From the NCBI GenBank assembly GCA_026645945.1, contig JAPKMO010000007.1:1-64000 (forward strand): a stretch of DNA of 64,000 nt, in the 5' to 3' direction. The translations under genes were made by a program, and so were the position numbers. The notes beneath the pieces are model-generated. The model was not told the DNA's origin. It saw only the letters and a list, made by a program, of their open reading frames with translations, and did not search any database. Of the stretch, positions 34,136-43,555 are shown in pieces. This DNA is from Anaerolineae bacterium. Its GTDB lineage: Bacteria; Chloroflexota; Anaerolineae; Aggregatilineales; Phototrophicaceae. Positions within the stretch are counted from its first letter, which is position 1. Each line of letters opens with the position of its first letter.

Positions 34136-34996
34136 TTATATCTCCCACATGGTAAGCCAGTTTTGCATCTGGCTGTATGGATAAACGGGGCCGTTTTTAC
34201 AGATGAAGGTCGGCCCAAACTGACAATGGCCGCAAAAGCCGACGGCGCATTTCATGTTCCGCTCCATCGAGATGTAGATATTATCGGGATTGACGCCGCG
34301 CTTCTGTAGTTCGATGGCGGTGAAACGCATCATCACCTCCGGGCCGCACACCATTGCGATGGTGTTCAGCGGGTCGAAGGGCGCTTTGGGGATGAGTTTG
34401 GTGACGACGCCGACGTTGCCGTGCCAGCGGGTATTGGCGTAGTCTACCGTGACGTAAATTTCCAGGTCGAAGCGCGCGCGCCATTTCTCCAGTTCCTTGC
34501 GGAAGAGGATGTCTTCCGGGCTGCGACAGCCATACAGCAGCACAATTTTGCCGTAGCGGTCGCGCTGGGCGAGTATCTGATAAAGCGCGGGGCGCAGCGG
34601 GGCCAGACCGATGCCGCCCGCCACGAATACCAGGTCGTTACCTTTCGCCGCCTGAACCGGCCAGGCGCTGCCGAAAGGCCCGCGCACGCCGATGACATCG
34701 CCGATTTTGAGTTCCCGCATCGCGCGTGTGACCGTGCCGACGACGCGCGTGGTATGCACCAGCGTTTCGGGGTGCAGGGGGTCGCCGCTGATCGAAACGG
34801 GAATCTCGCCAACGCCGTAGACGTAGAGCATGTTAAACTGACCGGCTTCAAAGGGAAATGTCTGATACCCCTCCAGAGAGACTAACTCGACGGTGAAGGT
34901 ATCATAAGACTCTTTGAGGATACGATGGATGCGGAACAATCCCGGTAGCATTGGGTCGGCAGCGGTCAGTTTTTCGGTGAGCAGATTTTCAACCAT
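34136..34996 (-). CDS. Group 3b hydrogenase FAD/NAD(P)-binding subunit (HydG/HyhG-like)
   Basis: 286 aa. A ferredoxin-reductase FAD domain ([22 protein letters not shown]) precedes the NAD domain ([16 protein letters not shown]), and a C-terminal [2Fe-2S] site uses the cysteines of [17 protein letters not shown]. It resembles dihydroorotate-dehydrogenase electron-transfer subunits and passes electrons between NAD(P)H and the FeS chain. The ATG at 34996 overlaps the upstream cyclic-nucleotide-binding gene by 8 bp. Confidence 0.88.
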   Translation of the reverse strand: MVENLLTEKLTAADPMLPGLFRIHRILKESYDTFTVELVSLEGYQTFPFEAGQFNMLYVYGVGEIPVSISGDPLHPETLVHTTRVVGTVTRAMRELKIGDVIGVRGPFGSAWPVQAAKGNDLVFVAGGIGLAPLRPALYQILAQRDRYGKIVLLYGCRSPEDILFRKELEKWRARFDLEIYVTVDYANTRWHGNVGVVTKLIPKAPFDPLNTIAMVCGPEVMMRFTAIELQKRGVNPDNIYISMERNMKCAVGFCGHCQFGPTFICKNGPVYPYSQMQNWLTMWEI

Positions 34997-35441
34997 AGAT
35001 GTCCAACACCTGTAGTCTAGTCGCGTGCAGGCGATCAATGACAATGGCGGCGAAGCGTTTCATCAGTTCGTAACCAAGATCGGTATCCGCGTCGCATTTG
35101 CCGCGCAGGCAGGCGCCATCCAGGGCGATGGCGCGCGTCAGGCTGACTGCTCGCGCGCTGAAGTGCCATTTGTAAGGCGGGAACAGCCAAGACCAGCCGA
35201 GAATATCATCTTCGTGGACGGTGTAAATCGGAATCTGTCCCCGGCGGGGGTCGTGCAGTTCAATGACGACTTGGCCGTGCCGGATGAGGTAAAACGTGTT
35301 GGCCGGTTCGCCTTCGCGGAAGATGTAATCGCCGGGGTCGAAGCGCGCGTTGCTGCCGCACCCAGCGATTATATCAATATATTCGGGCTTGAGGTCCTGG
35401 AAAAATTTGGTTTCTTTGAGAATAGCGTCAAACGTTTTCAT
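34989..35441 (-). CDS. Stand-alone cyclic-nucleotide-binding-domain protein in the hydrogenase operon
   Basis: 150 aa, one cNMP-binding beta-roll: [29 protein letters not shown] (about 34-62), then the phosphate-binding cassette region and a C-helix. There is no DNA-binding domain. The cassette reads [10 protein letters not shown]...FSARAVS: the acidic residue normally contacting the ribose is not in place, though an arginine is, so the ligand may not be cAMP. It overlaps both neighbours (14 bp and 8 bp), which ties its translation to the hydrogenase. A regulatory or structural subunit is more likely than a transcription factor. Confidence 0.82.
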   Translation of the reverse strand: MKTFDAILKETKFFQDLKPEYIDIIAGCGSNARFDPGDYIFREGEPANTFYLIRHGQVVIELHDPRRGQIPIYTVHEDDILGWSWLFPPYKWHFSARAVSLTRAIALDGACLRGKCDADTDLGYELMKRFAAIVIDRLHATRLQVLDIYG

Positions 35442-36597
35442 GTTTTGCCCCTTTTTTAGAAGTTTTGCCTCCGCCTGCGCGGACAGCCTGGACTTCCTCG
35501 GTGATGTCTATGCCCACCGGGCACCAGGTGATGCAGCGCCCGCAGCCGACACAGCCCGATGTGCCGAACTGGTCAATCCAGGTTGCCAGTTTGTGGGTCA
35601 GCCACTGGCGATAACGTGATTTGGTGGAATAACGCACACTGCCGCCGTGAATGTAGGAAAAGTCCATCGTAAAACAGGAGTCCCATTTTCGTACCCGTTG
35701 GGCCTGTTCGCCGGTCAGGTCGGTTACATCCTCGACGGTGGTGCAAAAACAGGTGGGGCAGACCAGCGTGCAGTTGCCACAGGTCAGGCAGCGCCGGGCG
35801 ACATCGTCCCAGCGAGGGCTTTCGTAGCTGCGGTACAGCAGTTCCTTCAGGTCATCGGTCTTTAATTCGCGCCCCATACTGGCGGCGGTTTGCGCCAAGA
35901 TGCGCTCGGCTGCCTCGATTTCGCCTTCACCGGCGGGGCGGTGGGGCAGCTCTCGCATTATTTCAGCGCCGGCCTCCGAGCCGATTTCGACCACAAAATA
36001 ATGGCGTTCGTCTTCCAGAATTTCGGTCAAAGCCAGGTCAAAGCCGGAAGACGCCTTTGGCCCGGTATTCATCGAGACACAGAAGCAGGTGCCGCCGGCG
36101 CGGCCACAGTTCACGGCGACGATGAAGGTATTCTCACGGCGAGCCTTGTAGTGCGGGTCCATAAACTCGCTGTAGAGGAAAACCTTATCCTGAATGGCGA
36201 TGGCCTGAAGCTCGCACGCCCGCACGCCGACAAAGGCGTAACGCGGGGACGCATCTTCCGCTGTGATCTGGAATGTACCGTTGCTACGGTGGGCTTCCCA
36301 CAGGGTCAGGGCAGGGGGATGTAAAAAACGCTTCCAGGACTGCGGGCTGGCGGTGTAGGCAAAGAGGGCTTTGCTATCGCTCTTTTCAAGACGATACGTC
36401 CCGGCAGACTGTGAGTCCGTCCATCCGACGGGAAATTCGTGGTCGGACTGAACTTCATCGTAGATTACCGCGCCATCGCGCACAGTTGGGCCGATGACGC
36501 GATAACCCTGAGCGTTTAAAACTTCGAGCAGCTTTTGCAAGTCTTTACGCTCAAAAATCAGAGGGGGTGAAACCGGAAAAGATGATGGTAGTGCCAT
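35428..36597 (-). CDS. Group 3b hydrogenase iron-sulfur subunit (HydB / AsrA-like)
   Basis: 389 aa from the ATG at 36597, with AGGAGG 10 bp upstream. The C-terminal half has two [4Fe-4S] motifs, [12 protein letters not shown] (about 270) and [16 protein letters not shown] (about 350), as in the beta subunits of sulfhydrogenase and anaerobic sulfite reductase A. The N-terminal part contains [19 protein letters not shown], a family hallmark. It is the first gene of the minus-strand hydrogenase operon and carries electrons between the FAD subunit and the small subunit. Confidence 0.87.
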   Translation of the reverse strand: MALPSSFPVSPPLIFERKDLQKLLEVLNAQGYRVIGPTVRDGAVIYDEVQSDHEFPVGWTDSQSAGTYRLEKSDSKALFAYTASPQSWKRFLHPPALTLWEAHRSNGTFQITAEDASPRYAFVGVRACELQAIAIQDKVFLYSEFMDPHYKARRENTFIVAVNCGRAGGTCFCVSMNTGPKASSGFDLALTEILEDERHYFVVEIGSEAGAEIMRELPHRPAGEGEIEAAERILAQTAASMGRELKTDDLKELLYRSYESPRWDDVARRCLTCGNCTLVCPTCFCTTVEDVTDLTGEQAQRVRKWDSCFTMDFSYIHGGSVRYSTKSRYRQWLTHKLATWIDQFGTSGCVGCGRCITWCPVGIDITEEVQAVRAGGGKTSKKGAKHENV

Positions 36598-36621
36598 AGG
36601 GTATAGTCCTCCTAATAATGA

Positions 36622-36690
36622 ATTGTATGGATCACCGCATTTTTTACGCATATGCCGAAAATACATGTTTAATTGTGCAAAAAGTCACAA
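36622..36690 (-). promoter_or_regulatory. CRP-type palindrome and possible promoter of the group 3b operon
   Basis: TTGTG (36673-36677) and CACAA (36686-36690) with an 8-bp spacer repeat the layout of the site at 22275. On the minus strand a good -10, TACAAT (36622-36627), has no matching -35. The site centre would lie about 66 bp upstream of the start point, near the class I activator position. It could equally act on the divergent group 4 operon. Confidence 0.5.
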
Positions 36691-36729
36691 ATGAAGGATA
36701 AAGATCATCATTGGATGTGCCGTTCTACA

Positions 36730-36758
36730 CTGTCAGCGCGACTGCCTGCCGTTATAAA
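36730..36758 (+). promoter_or_regulatory. Possible promoter of the group 4 hydrogenase operon
   Basis: CTGTCA (36730-36735), 17 bp, then TATAAA (36753-36758), 34 bp before the first ATG. AAAAGGAG lies downstream of it. The -35 matches the consensus only partly. Confidence 0.4.
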
Positions 36759-36791
36759 CTTATTAGGACAAAAAGGAGTCAATCCCTTACA

Positions 36792-37349
36792 ATGTTGCAA
36801 GTAAGCCTGCTGATTGCTGCGGTGTTCTGCGCCATCCAGGCGATTCGCGCACCGCGTCTGTTAGTTGCGGCCATCTGGCTGGCGGGCGTCAGCGCGTTGG
36901 TGGCCGTTTTGCTGTATCTGCTGGGCGCTCATGAAGTTGCCGTCATCGAGTTAAGCGTGGGCGCGGGCCTGGTAACTGTTTTGTTTGTGTTTGCCATCAG
37001 CCTGGCGGGTGAAGAAACGACCCGTCTGCCGGCGATTATTCCGCGTCCGCTGGCGATAGGACTGGTCGCTGCTTCCGTCCTGCTGCTGGCCTGGATGCTG
37101 GCGCCGACGGACAACCCACCAGCAGCCGACGACGAATCCTCGTTTACGGTCGTGGTATGGCAGGAACGGGGTGCCGATGCTCTGGCGCAGATTGTGTTGA
37201 TTTTCGCGGGGGTGCTAGGCGTGCTGGGAATTTTGGCCGAAGAACGTCCTGTCGAAAAAACCAGCGCGGAAGCCGTGCAGCCGGGCGATGAACTGCCGGA
37301 GCAAGTGGGTTTTGAGGTCGAGTCAAGCCTGGAAAGGGAGCGCGTATGA
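36792..37349 (+). CDS. NuoJ/MbhD-like membrane subunit of the group 4 hydrogenase
   Basis: 185 aa, about five hydrophobic helices. VAVIELSVGAGLVTVLFVFAISLAGEE combines the NuoJ end (VLFVFA) with the acidic VGAGL helix of MbhD/DUF4040 proteins, so it looks intermediate between the two. A charged C-terminal tail follows. The ATG at 36792 was chosen because it directly begins the first helix; the GGAG is somewhat far (13 bp). It is the first of ten overlapping or closely spaced complex I-like genes. Confidence 0.72.
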   Translation: MLQVSLLIAAVFCAIQAIRAPRLLVAAIWLAGVSALVAVLLYLLGAHEVAVIELSVGAGLVTVLFVFAISLAGEETTRLPAIIPRPLAIGLVAASVLLLAWMLAPTDNPPAADDESSFTVVVWQERGADALAQIVLIFAGVLGVLGILAEERPVEKTSAEAVQPGDELPEQVGFEVESSLERERV

Positions 37350-37651
37350 CCATATTACAAGTGGCGGCTGCCGGGGCTTTGATTTTGCTGGGCATCGGAT
37401 TGTACGGCCTGCTGGCGCTGCGGAACCTGATTAAGGTTGTCATCGCGCTGCAAATCATGGTTAAGGGTGTGGTGCTGGCGCTGGTGGCCGCCGGCAGCCT
37501 GAGCGGCCAGATTAACCTGGGGCAGAGCCTGGCCGTGACGCTGATCGTTGCCGATACGGTGGTGGCGGTAGTGGGGCTGGCGCTGGCGGTTCAGGTGCGG
37601 CGGCGCTTCGGTTCGCTGGATGTTCGGGAACTTTCGACCCTACGGGGTTGA
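37346..37651 (+). CDS. NuoK/MrpC-like membrane subunit
   Basis: 101 aa with three helices, the size of NuoK. LLALRNLIKVVIALQIMVKGVVLALVAAG and LAVTLIVADTVVAVVGLALAVQVRRRFGSLD match the NuoK/MrpC family, with an Asp rather than the usual Glu in the third helix. It overlaps the preceding gene by 4 bp and belongs to the proton- or sodium-translocating arm. Confidence 0.82.
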   Translation: MTILQVAAAGALILLGIGLYGLLALRNLIKVVIALQIMVKGVVLALVAAGSLSGQINLGQSLAVTLIVADTVVAVVGLALAVQVRRRFGSLDVRELSTLRG

Positions 37652-37678
37652 GCGGTTTTTCTGTAAGAAGGGGCATGT

Positions 37679-39592
37679 ATGTTCAATCTGGTTCCGCTCG
37701 TTATCGCCTTCCCGGTGGCCGGGGTGCTGCTGAACCTGGCCTTTGGGATGCGGATACGCGAACCTATCACCGGGATTATCGCCAGTGTGATGTCTGGACT
37801 GGCTTTTGCTGTGTCTGTTCTCCAGTTGTTGGCGCTTATATCGCAGCCGGAAGGCGCGATTGTTTCGCTGGGGGAATGGATACAGGTCGGCAGCCTGAGT
37901 ATATCATGGTCGTTTCGGGTGGATACACTTTCGGCGACGATGATGCTGGTGGTGACAGGCGTGGGAACGCTCATCCACATATACTCAATCGGGTATATGC
38001 ATGGGGATGCACGTTTCACGCGCTTTTTTGTCTACTTAAATCTGTTTCTGGCGGCGATGCTGCTGCTGGTGAGCGCCGATAATTTTTTGCTGTTGTTCGT
38101 CGGCTGGGAGGGGGTGGGGCTGTGTTCCTATCTGCTGATCGGCTTCTGGTTCGATAAACCCGGCGGCGAGGGCTGGCGAAACAGCAGTGCCGCGCGTAAG
38201 GCTTTTCTGGCGAACCGTGTCGGGGATGCCGGGCTGCTGCTGGCGATGTTCGCCATGTTTTGGGCGTTCGGCTCGCTAAATTTTGCCGATGTGTTCGGCC
38301 AGGCCGAGGAAACCCTGGCGGTCGGCACGCCGCTGGCGACCCTGATCGCGCTGCTGCTGCTTTTGGGCGTGACCGGCAAAAGCGCTCAGATTCCGCTGTT
38401 CGTATGGCTGCCGGACGCAATGGCCGGCCCGACTCCGGCCTCGGCGCTCATCCACGCCGCGACGATGGTCACAGCCGGCGTTTATCTGATCGCCCGCACA
38501 GGGGTTTTGTTCGCGCTGTCGCCGGTCGCGCAGGGTATGGTGGTGCTGGTGGGGACGTGTACGGCGCTGCTGGCGGCCAGTATTGCCGTCGGGCAGAATG
38601 ACATCAAGCGCGTACTAGCCTATTCGACCATCAGCCAGCTTGGGTTTATGGTCGCGGCGGTGGGGATGGGCGCGTATACAGCGGGGCTGTTTCACCTCGT
38701 CACTCATGCGTTTTTTAAGGCGCTGCTGTTTATGGCTGCCGGCTCGGTGATTCACGGCGTCGCGCATGGTTTCGGCCATGTTGAGCGCGGCGAGGCGTTC
38801 GACCCGCAGGATATGCGGGTGATGGGCGGCTTGCGGTCGAAGATGCCGGTTACATTCTGGACGTATATCGCGGGCGCGCTGGCGCTGGCGGGGCTGCCGC
38901 CGCTGGCCGGTTTCTTTTCAAAAGATGAAATTCTGCTGGCGGCGTTCGAGCATTACCCGCTGGCTTATGTCGCGCTGACGGCAGCGGCTTTTCTGACCGC
39001 GTTTTACATCGCGCGGCAGATGTTGATGGTATTTTTCGGCAAAGGGCGGACTCAGGCCGCCGCGCACGCCGTCGAAAGCGGGCGTTTTATGTTAATCCCG
39101 CTCATCATTCTGGCCGGGCTGTCGGTGATTGGCGGGGCGCTAAACCTGCCTGGCGTTCACACATTGGGCGGCTGGCTGGAACACACCACCCATGAGGCTG
39201 AAGCCGGGGCATTTAACGCCGGCGTGGCCGGGGTTTCGACGGCGCTGGCACTGCTGGGTTTTGGGCTGGCGTATCTGCTGTATGGCCGCCGACCGGTCGG
39301 TGAACGCGACCCGTTGGAAGGCGCGCTCTTTAACGCGCTGCGAAACAAGTGGTGGGTGGACGAGTTGTACGATCAGATTGCGGTGCGCCCGTACAACAGC
39401 CTGTCACGGCTGGCTGCCGGGTTCGACCGTGCGGCAATAGACGGCGCGGGGCTGCGGCTGGCGCGGCTGATGACCTGGTTGGGCGAGACGGCGCGTATCG
39501 CGCAGACCGGGCAGTTGAACTGGAATGTGGCCGGGATTGTCGGCGGGCTGTTGATCGTCCTGATTATCGTGGTATTGGGGAGGGGCGCATGA
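37679..39592 (+). CDS. NuoL/MrpA-like antiporter subunit
   Basis: 637 aa, NuoL length. Family motifs: LLLFVGWEGVGLCSYLLIGFW (essential Glu), KSAQIPLFVWLPDAMAGPTPASALIHAATMVTAGVYL (Lys and His of the pumping centre), and YSTISQLGFM. The long C-terminal part should give the lateral helix. AGAAGGGG precedes the ATG. It is one of two antiporter-type pumps in the complex. Confidence 0.88.
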   Translation: MFNLVPLVIAFPVAGVLLNLAFGMRIREPITGIIASVMSGLAFAVSVLQLLALISQPEGAIVSLGEWIQVGSLSISWSFRVDTLSATMMLVVTGVGTLIHIYSIGYMHGDARFTRFFVYLNLFLAAMLLLVSADNFLLLFVGWEGVGLCSYLLIGFWFDKPGGEGWRNSSAARKAFLANRVGDAGLLLAMFAMFWAFGSLNFADVFGQAEETLAVGTPLATLIALLLLLGVTGKSAQIPLFVWLPDAMAGPTPASALIHAATMVTAGVYLIARTGVLFALSPVAQGMVVLVGTCTALLAASIAVGQNDIKRVLAYSTISQLGFMVAAVGMGAYTAGLFHLVTHAFFKALLFMAAGSVIHGVAHGFGHVERGEAFDPQDMRVMGGLRSKMPVTFWTYIAGALALAGLPPLAGFFSKDEILLAAFEHYPLAYVALTAAAFLTAFYIARQMLMVFFGKGRTQAAAHAVESGRFMLIPLIILAGLSVIGGALNLPGVHTLGGWLEHTTHEAEAGAFNAGVAGVSTALALLGFGLAYLLYGRRPVGERDPLEGALFNALRNKWWVDELYDQIAVRPYNSLSRLAAGFDRAAIDGAGLRLARLMTWLGETARIAQTGQLNWNVAGIVGGLLIVLIIVVLGRGA

Positions 39593-41076
39593 ACGCAGCT
39601 GTGCCTGTCAGTCTGATTATCGTGCCGCTGGCTGCTTCCCCCCTTCCTTATCTGGTGGGGCGTTGGTCGCGCCTGATTCCGCTGTCTCCTAGGATGGTCG
39701 CGCTGACGGCGTTGGCTGTTGTGTGGGCGGTCTTTGCGCTGATGATGCGGGATTATGTCGCGCCGGTGACGCTGCAATTCGAGGTGGTCGCTTTTCAGGT
39801 GGACGGTCTTAGCCTGCTGCTGGCGGCGCTGGTACTGGCGCTAGGCACACTGGCGGTGATTTATTCCGGGCCGTACATGGCCGGGCAAACCGGCGAAGAA
39901 AAATATTACGCCCTGCTGCTGGCGCTTACCGGGGCGATGATCGGCCTGGCCTGCGCCGCCGATCTGTTTAACCTGTGGGTGTGGTTTGAGGCGATGGTGA
40001 TCTGCACCTATCTGCTGGTCGCTTTTTATCGCCGGCGGCCAACTTCGCTGGAAGCGGGGGTGAAATATCTCGTTCAGAGTGCGGTTGGGTCGGCGCTGGT
40101 GGTGCTGGGTATCGCGCTGGTGCTGGCGCAGACCGGCACGCTTGATCTGGCCGCCATCCGGCAGGCCGCCGGCGATGCGACGTTGATGCCGGCGGCCGGG
40201 GCGCTGTTTTTGATCGGTTTTGGCGTCAAACTCGCCATCGTGCCGCTGCATACCTGGCTGCCGGACGCTTACGCCGAGTCGCCCAGCGGCATCAGCGCGG
40301 TGTTATCCGGCGTGGTGACCAAAGCCGGTCTGGTGGCGCTGCTGCGGGTGGCGGCGGCATTGGCGGGCATAACGCTGTCCTGGGGCATGCTGCTGATGGC
40401 CTTTGGGACGCTGAACATTTTCGTCGGCAACCTGCTGGCGCTGCGGCAGACGCAGATCAAACGGCTGCTGGCGTATTCCAGCATGAGCCAGATCGGTTAC
40501 ATGCTGCTGGGCCTGGGCATCGGCATTTATACCGGCGAAAGTTCGGGTATTCAGGGTGGGCTGTTCCACGCGCTGAATCATGGGCTGATGAAAGGTCTGG
40601 CATTTTTCGCGGTCGGTGCGGTGTTATATGCCCTGGGGCGGCTCTCCGGCGGCGAACATACGCTGGGCATCGGCGATCTGCGCGGCACGGCGCGGCGTTA
40701 TCCCCTGATCGGGCTTGCTTTGACGCTGGCACTGTTGAGCCTGGGCGGTGTGCCGCCGCTGGCCGGGTTTATGTCAAAATGGCAGATTTTCGTCGCCGGC
40801 GTCGGGACCGGCACGGGTTGGATTGACGCGCTGGTCATCTTCGCCGCGCTGAACAGCGTGCTTTCGCTGGCTTATTATCTGCCGGTGATTAACGCGCTCT
40901 TTCAGGACGCTTCATCCACTGCCGGCCAGCCGGCGCGGCGTTTGCCGGTCGCTATTGTGCTGCCGGTGGTTTTACTGGCGGCAGCGATGCTGGTGGTCGG
41001 CCTATGGCCGGGTGCGCTGACGTGGCTGACACAGCCCGCGACATCCGCGCTGATGGCGGCCTTTGGTGGTTTGTGA
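39589..41076 (+). CDS. NuoM/NuoN/MrpD-like antiporter subunit
   Basis: 495 aa from the ATG at 39589 (overlaps NuoL stop as ATGA, with GGGGAGGGG upstream). LFNLWVWFEAMVICTYLLVAF holds the conserved Glu; GFGVKLAIVPLHTWLPDAYAESPSGISAVLSGVVTKAG and LLAYSSMSQIGYMLLGLG are signature helices. It is the second ion pump of the complex. Complex I has three such subunits; only two are found here. Confidence 0.87.
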   Translation: MNAAVPVSLIIVPLAASPLPYLVGRWSRLIPLSPRMVALTALAVVWAVFALMMRDYVAPVTLQFEVVAFQVDGLSLLLAALVLALGTLAVIYSGPYMAGQTGEEKYYALLLALTGAMIGLACAADLFNLWVWFEAMVICTYLLVAFYRRRPTSLEAGVKYLVQSAVGSALVVLGIALVLAQTGTLDLAAIRQAAGDATLMPAAGALFLIGFGVKLAIVPLHTWLPDAYAESPSGISAVLSGVVTKAGLVALLRVAAALAGITLSWGMLLMAFGTLNIFVGNLLALRQTQIKRLLAYSSMSQIGYMLLGLGIGIYTGESSGIQGGLFHALNHGLMKGLAFFAVGAVLYALGRLSGGEHTLGIGDLRGTARRYPLIGLALTLALLSLGGVPPLAGFMSKWQIFVAGVGTGTGWIDALVIFAALNSVLSLAYYLPVINALFQDASSTAGQPARRLPVAIVLPVVLLAAAMLVVGLWPGALTWLTQPATSALMAAFGGL

Positions 41077-41083
41077 GGTGTGT

Positions 41084-41392
41084 ATGGACTTATTGTCGCC
41101 CCCTGCTGCGTTTCTGATTTATGTTGTGCTGGCCGGTTTGCTGGCGCTGTTCGGGAGAAACCTGGCGCCGAATCGGTCTGACTCGCCTTTAAAGAACAGC
41201 ACGTATGCCAGCGGCGAGGCCGAACCGGAACACCTGGCCGCGCCAGGCTACAGGCCGTTTTTCCGCATCGCGCTGTTTTTCGCGGTGTTGCACCTGGGCG
41301 TGCTGGTGCTGGGCAGCGGTAATCTTTCGCCCATTGAGGGTGTTTATCTGGCAGGACTGGGTTTGGCGCTGGTGGCGCTCATCCTAGGATAA
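41084..41392 (+). CDS. NuoA-like membrane subunit
   Basis: 102 aa with three predicted helices. KNSTYASGEAEPEHLAAPGYRPFF matches the NuoA loop pattern K-x(3)-Y-x-S-G-x-E, and FRIALFFAVLHLGVLVL follows. GAGG stands before the ATG at 41084. NuoA is usual in complex I but rare in classic group 4 hydrogenases, where this piece is absent. Confidence 0.75.
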   Translation: MDLLSPPAAFLIYVVLAGLLALFGRNLAPNRSDSPLKNSTYASGEAEPEHLAAPGYRPFFRIALFFAVLHLGVLVLGSGNLSPIEGVYLAGLGLALVALILG

Positions 41393-41406
41393 CGAGGGCA
41401 GAAAAT

Positions 41407-41895
41407 ATGGAACTGGGCAAGGTCTGGAATGATGTTTTCGATCGGGTTAAGACCTGGGCGCGGGTGAATTCGCCCTGGGTGCTTCACTTCAACAGCGGCT
41501 CGTGTAATGGGTGCGACATCGAAATCTTGGCGACCCTGACGCCGCGTTATGATGTGGAGCGTTTCGGCGTTAAGCTGGAAGGCAGCCCGCGCCATGCCGA
41601 TGTTTTGATCTGCACCGGGCCGGTTACGCTGCAAGCGCGCGACCGGCTGCTGCGCGTTTACGAACAGATGCCGGAGCCCAAATTTGTCATTGCGGTCGGC
41701 TCGTGCGCAATTTCCGGTGGAGCCTTCCAGGGGTGTTATAACGTCGTCGGGCATGTTGATGAGGTGATTCCGGTAGATATTTACGTGCCGGGATGCCCGC
41801 CGCGACCGGAGGCGATCATTGACGGTGTGGCGAAACTGCTGGGCAAACTGCAAACTCCCGCGGCCGCCCGTCCAGTCGAGGAGACGGTTATATGA
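41407..41895 (+). CDS. Group 4 hydrogenase small subunit (NuoB-like)
   Basis: 162 aa. The proximal [4Fe-4S] ligands are SCNGCDIE (Cys33, Cys36), Cys100 (VGSCAISGG) and Cys130 (PGCPPRP). Complex I NuoB has adjacent cysteines (CCAxE) at the first site; the spaced CxxC seen here is the hydrogenase form. No signal peptide. It passes electrons between the ferredoxin-like NuoI subunit and the Ni-Fe site. It overlaps the next gene by 4 bp. Confidence 0.87.
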   Translation: MELGKVWNDVFDRVKTWARVNSPWVLHFNSGSCNGCDIEILATLTPRYDVERFGVKLEGSPRHADVLICTGPVTLQARDRLLRVYEQMPEPKFVIAVGSCAISGGAFQGCYNVVGHVDEVIPVDIYVPGCPPRPEAIIDGVAKLLGKLQTPAAARPVEETVI

Positions 41896-42365
41896 GCGGC
41901 GCCCAGGAGCGGCTGGCCGCCGCGCGGGATGTTCTGGCGGCCTGGGTGAACGATTTTCAAGAGCCGGAACCGGAGCGCCTGGATGCAGTCATCGCCTCGG
42001 CGGACTTAACAGCGGCGGTTCGCGCCCTGCAAACGGCACATTGGGGTTATTTGGCAGCCATCACCGGCCTTGATCTGGGTGCGGAAGCCGGACAGCTTGA
42101 AGTGCTGTATCACTTCTGTTCCGGCTCGGCGGTGATGACGCTGCGCGTACCGATTCCACGACAAGAATCGTCCGTGCCGAGTATCTGCGAGATCATTCCA
42201 TCGGCCAGCGTATTCGAGCGCGAGCTGGCCGAAATGTTAGGGGTGGTTGTCGTAAACACGCCGAATACCGACCGACTGTTCCTGGCCGATGACTGGCCTT
42301 CGGATATTTATCCGCTGCGTAAGGATGCGTTTGTGGACAGCGCGGAGAAAGAGCAGGGCGCATGA
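41892..42365 (+). CDS. NuoC-like subunit (30-kDa family)
   Basis: 157 aa. GYLAAITGLDLGAEAGQLEVLYHFCS and IIPSASVFERELAEMLGVVV match the NuoC/HycE N-terminal-domain pattern, and FLADDWPSDIYPLRKDAF is the typical end. In formate hydrogenlyase this domain is fused to the large subunit; here it is separate, as in complex I and Mbh. It overlaps both neighbours by 4 bp. Confidence 0.83.
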   Translation: MSGAQERLAAARDVLAAWVNDFQEPEPERLDAVIASADLTAAVRALQTAHWGYLAAITGLDLGAEAGQLEVLYHFCSGSAVMTLRVPIPRQESSVPSICEIIPSASVFERELAEMLGVVVVNTPNTDRLFLADDWPSDIYPLRKDAFVDSAEKEQGA

Positions 42366-43552
42366 GTACAGACGGGAGCTTGAGCGGAAAACGCTTTATC
42401 GTGCCGATTGGCCCGCAGCACCCGGCGTTAAAAGAACCGGGACATTTCAGCTTTACGGTGGATGGTGAAGTCGTCACGGATGCGTCGGTTCGGCTGGGAT
42501 ACGCGCACCGGGGAATCGAAAAAGCCACCGAAAGTCGCAACTGGACGCAAAGCCTGTATCTTCTGGAGCGTATCTGCGGCATCTGCTCTCACGTTCATGC
42601 GCTGGCGTACTGCCTGGGTGTCGAGAAACTGGCGGGGGTCGAAGTGCCGCCGCGCGCGCAGGCTATTCGTGTGCTGGTGGCAGAGCTGGAGCGCATCCAC
42701 AGTCATTTTCTGTGGCTGGGCGTGGCGGCGCACGAAGCCGGTTTTGATACCCTGTTTATGTACACCTGGCGCGACCGGGAAACGGTCATGGATATTCTGG
42801 AGACGCTGACCGGCAACCGTGTCAATTATTCCGCGAACGTGCTGGGCGGCGTCAAGTTCGATGTGATGCCGGAGATCGGCGATACGATCCGGCGCGGGCT
42901 GGAATTTCTGGAGGGGCGCACCCATCATTATCTGGAAGTGGTGACGACCGACCAAGTATTTTTGCAGCGCACGCGCGGCGTTGGTGTGATGTCACTGGAA
43001 CAAGCCGAAACGCTGGGTGTGGTCGGCCCGACCGCGCGGGCATCCGGTGTGATACGCGACATCCGGGTAGAAGCGCCGTATGCGGCTTACGCCGATTATC
43101 CCGTTCAGCCCGTGCTGGCCGAAGCCGGCGACCTGGAAGCGCGTTTTATCGTGCGTATCAAAGAGCTGTTCGAGAGCTACCGGATTATCCGGCAAATTCT
43201 CGATACCCTGCCGGTTGGCGAGCTTCAGACCCGGATGCCGCGCCGCGTGAAGGCTGGCGAAACGGTCAGCCGGGTGGAAGCGCCGCGCGGCGAACTGTTC
43301 TATTTCATCAAAAGTAACGGGACGGATAACCCGGAGCGCGTTAAAGTACGCACGCCGACACTGTGTAATATGGCTTCGGTGCTGGTGACGGCGGTCGGCC
43401 ATCAACTGGCCGATATGCCGATGATCCTGGCCGGGATTGACCCCTGTTTTTCGTGCAATGATCGCACTGTCGTCGTGGCCGATGCTGGCGGGGCTGCTTA
43501 TAACTGGGAGCAGATTCGCCATTACGGCATCGCGTTTTATCAAGGGAAATGA
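42362..43552 (+). CDS. Group 4 NiFe hydrogenase large subunit (NuoD/HycE-like), catalytically complete
   Basis: 396 aa. Both Ni-Fe ligand pairs are present: ERICGICSHVH (Cys72, Cys75) and DPCFSCNDR (Cys362, Cys365). True NuoD has lost these cysteines, so this is a hydrogenase rather than complex I. A 28-residue tail follows Arg368, the place where HycI-type proteases cut group 4 large subunits. The enzyme should form or split H2 on the cytoplasmic side, coupled to ion pumping by the membrane subunits. Confidence 0.88.
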   Translation: MSTDGSLSGKRFIVPIGPQHPALKEPGHFSFTVDGEVVTDASVRLGYAHRGIEKATESRNWTQSLYLLERICGICSHVHALAYCLGVEKLAGVEVPPRAQAIRVLVAELERIHSHFLWLGVAAHEAGFDTLFMYTWRDRETVMDILETLTGNRVNYSANVLGGVKFDVMPEIGDTIRRGLEFLEGRTHHYLEVVTTDQVFLQRTRGVGVMSLEQAETLGVVGPTARASGVIRDIRVEAPYAAYADYPVQPVLAEAGDLEARFIVRIKELFESYRIIRQILDTLPVGELQTRMPRRVKAGETVSRVEAPRGELFYFIKSNGTDNPERVKVRTPTLCNMASVLVTAVGHQLADMPMILAGIDPCFSCNDRTVVVADAGGAAYNWEQIRHYGIAFYQGK

Positions 43553-43555
43553 CGC

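Noticed and set aside
42362-43552. Ordinary complex I NuoD
   Set aside because: Both Ni-Fe CxxC pairs are intact and a cleavable tail and protease are present, so a hydrogenase is the better call.
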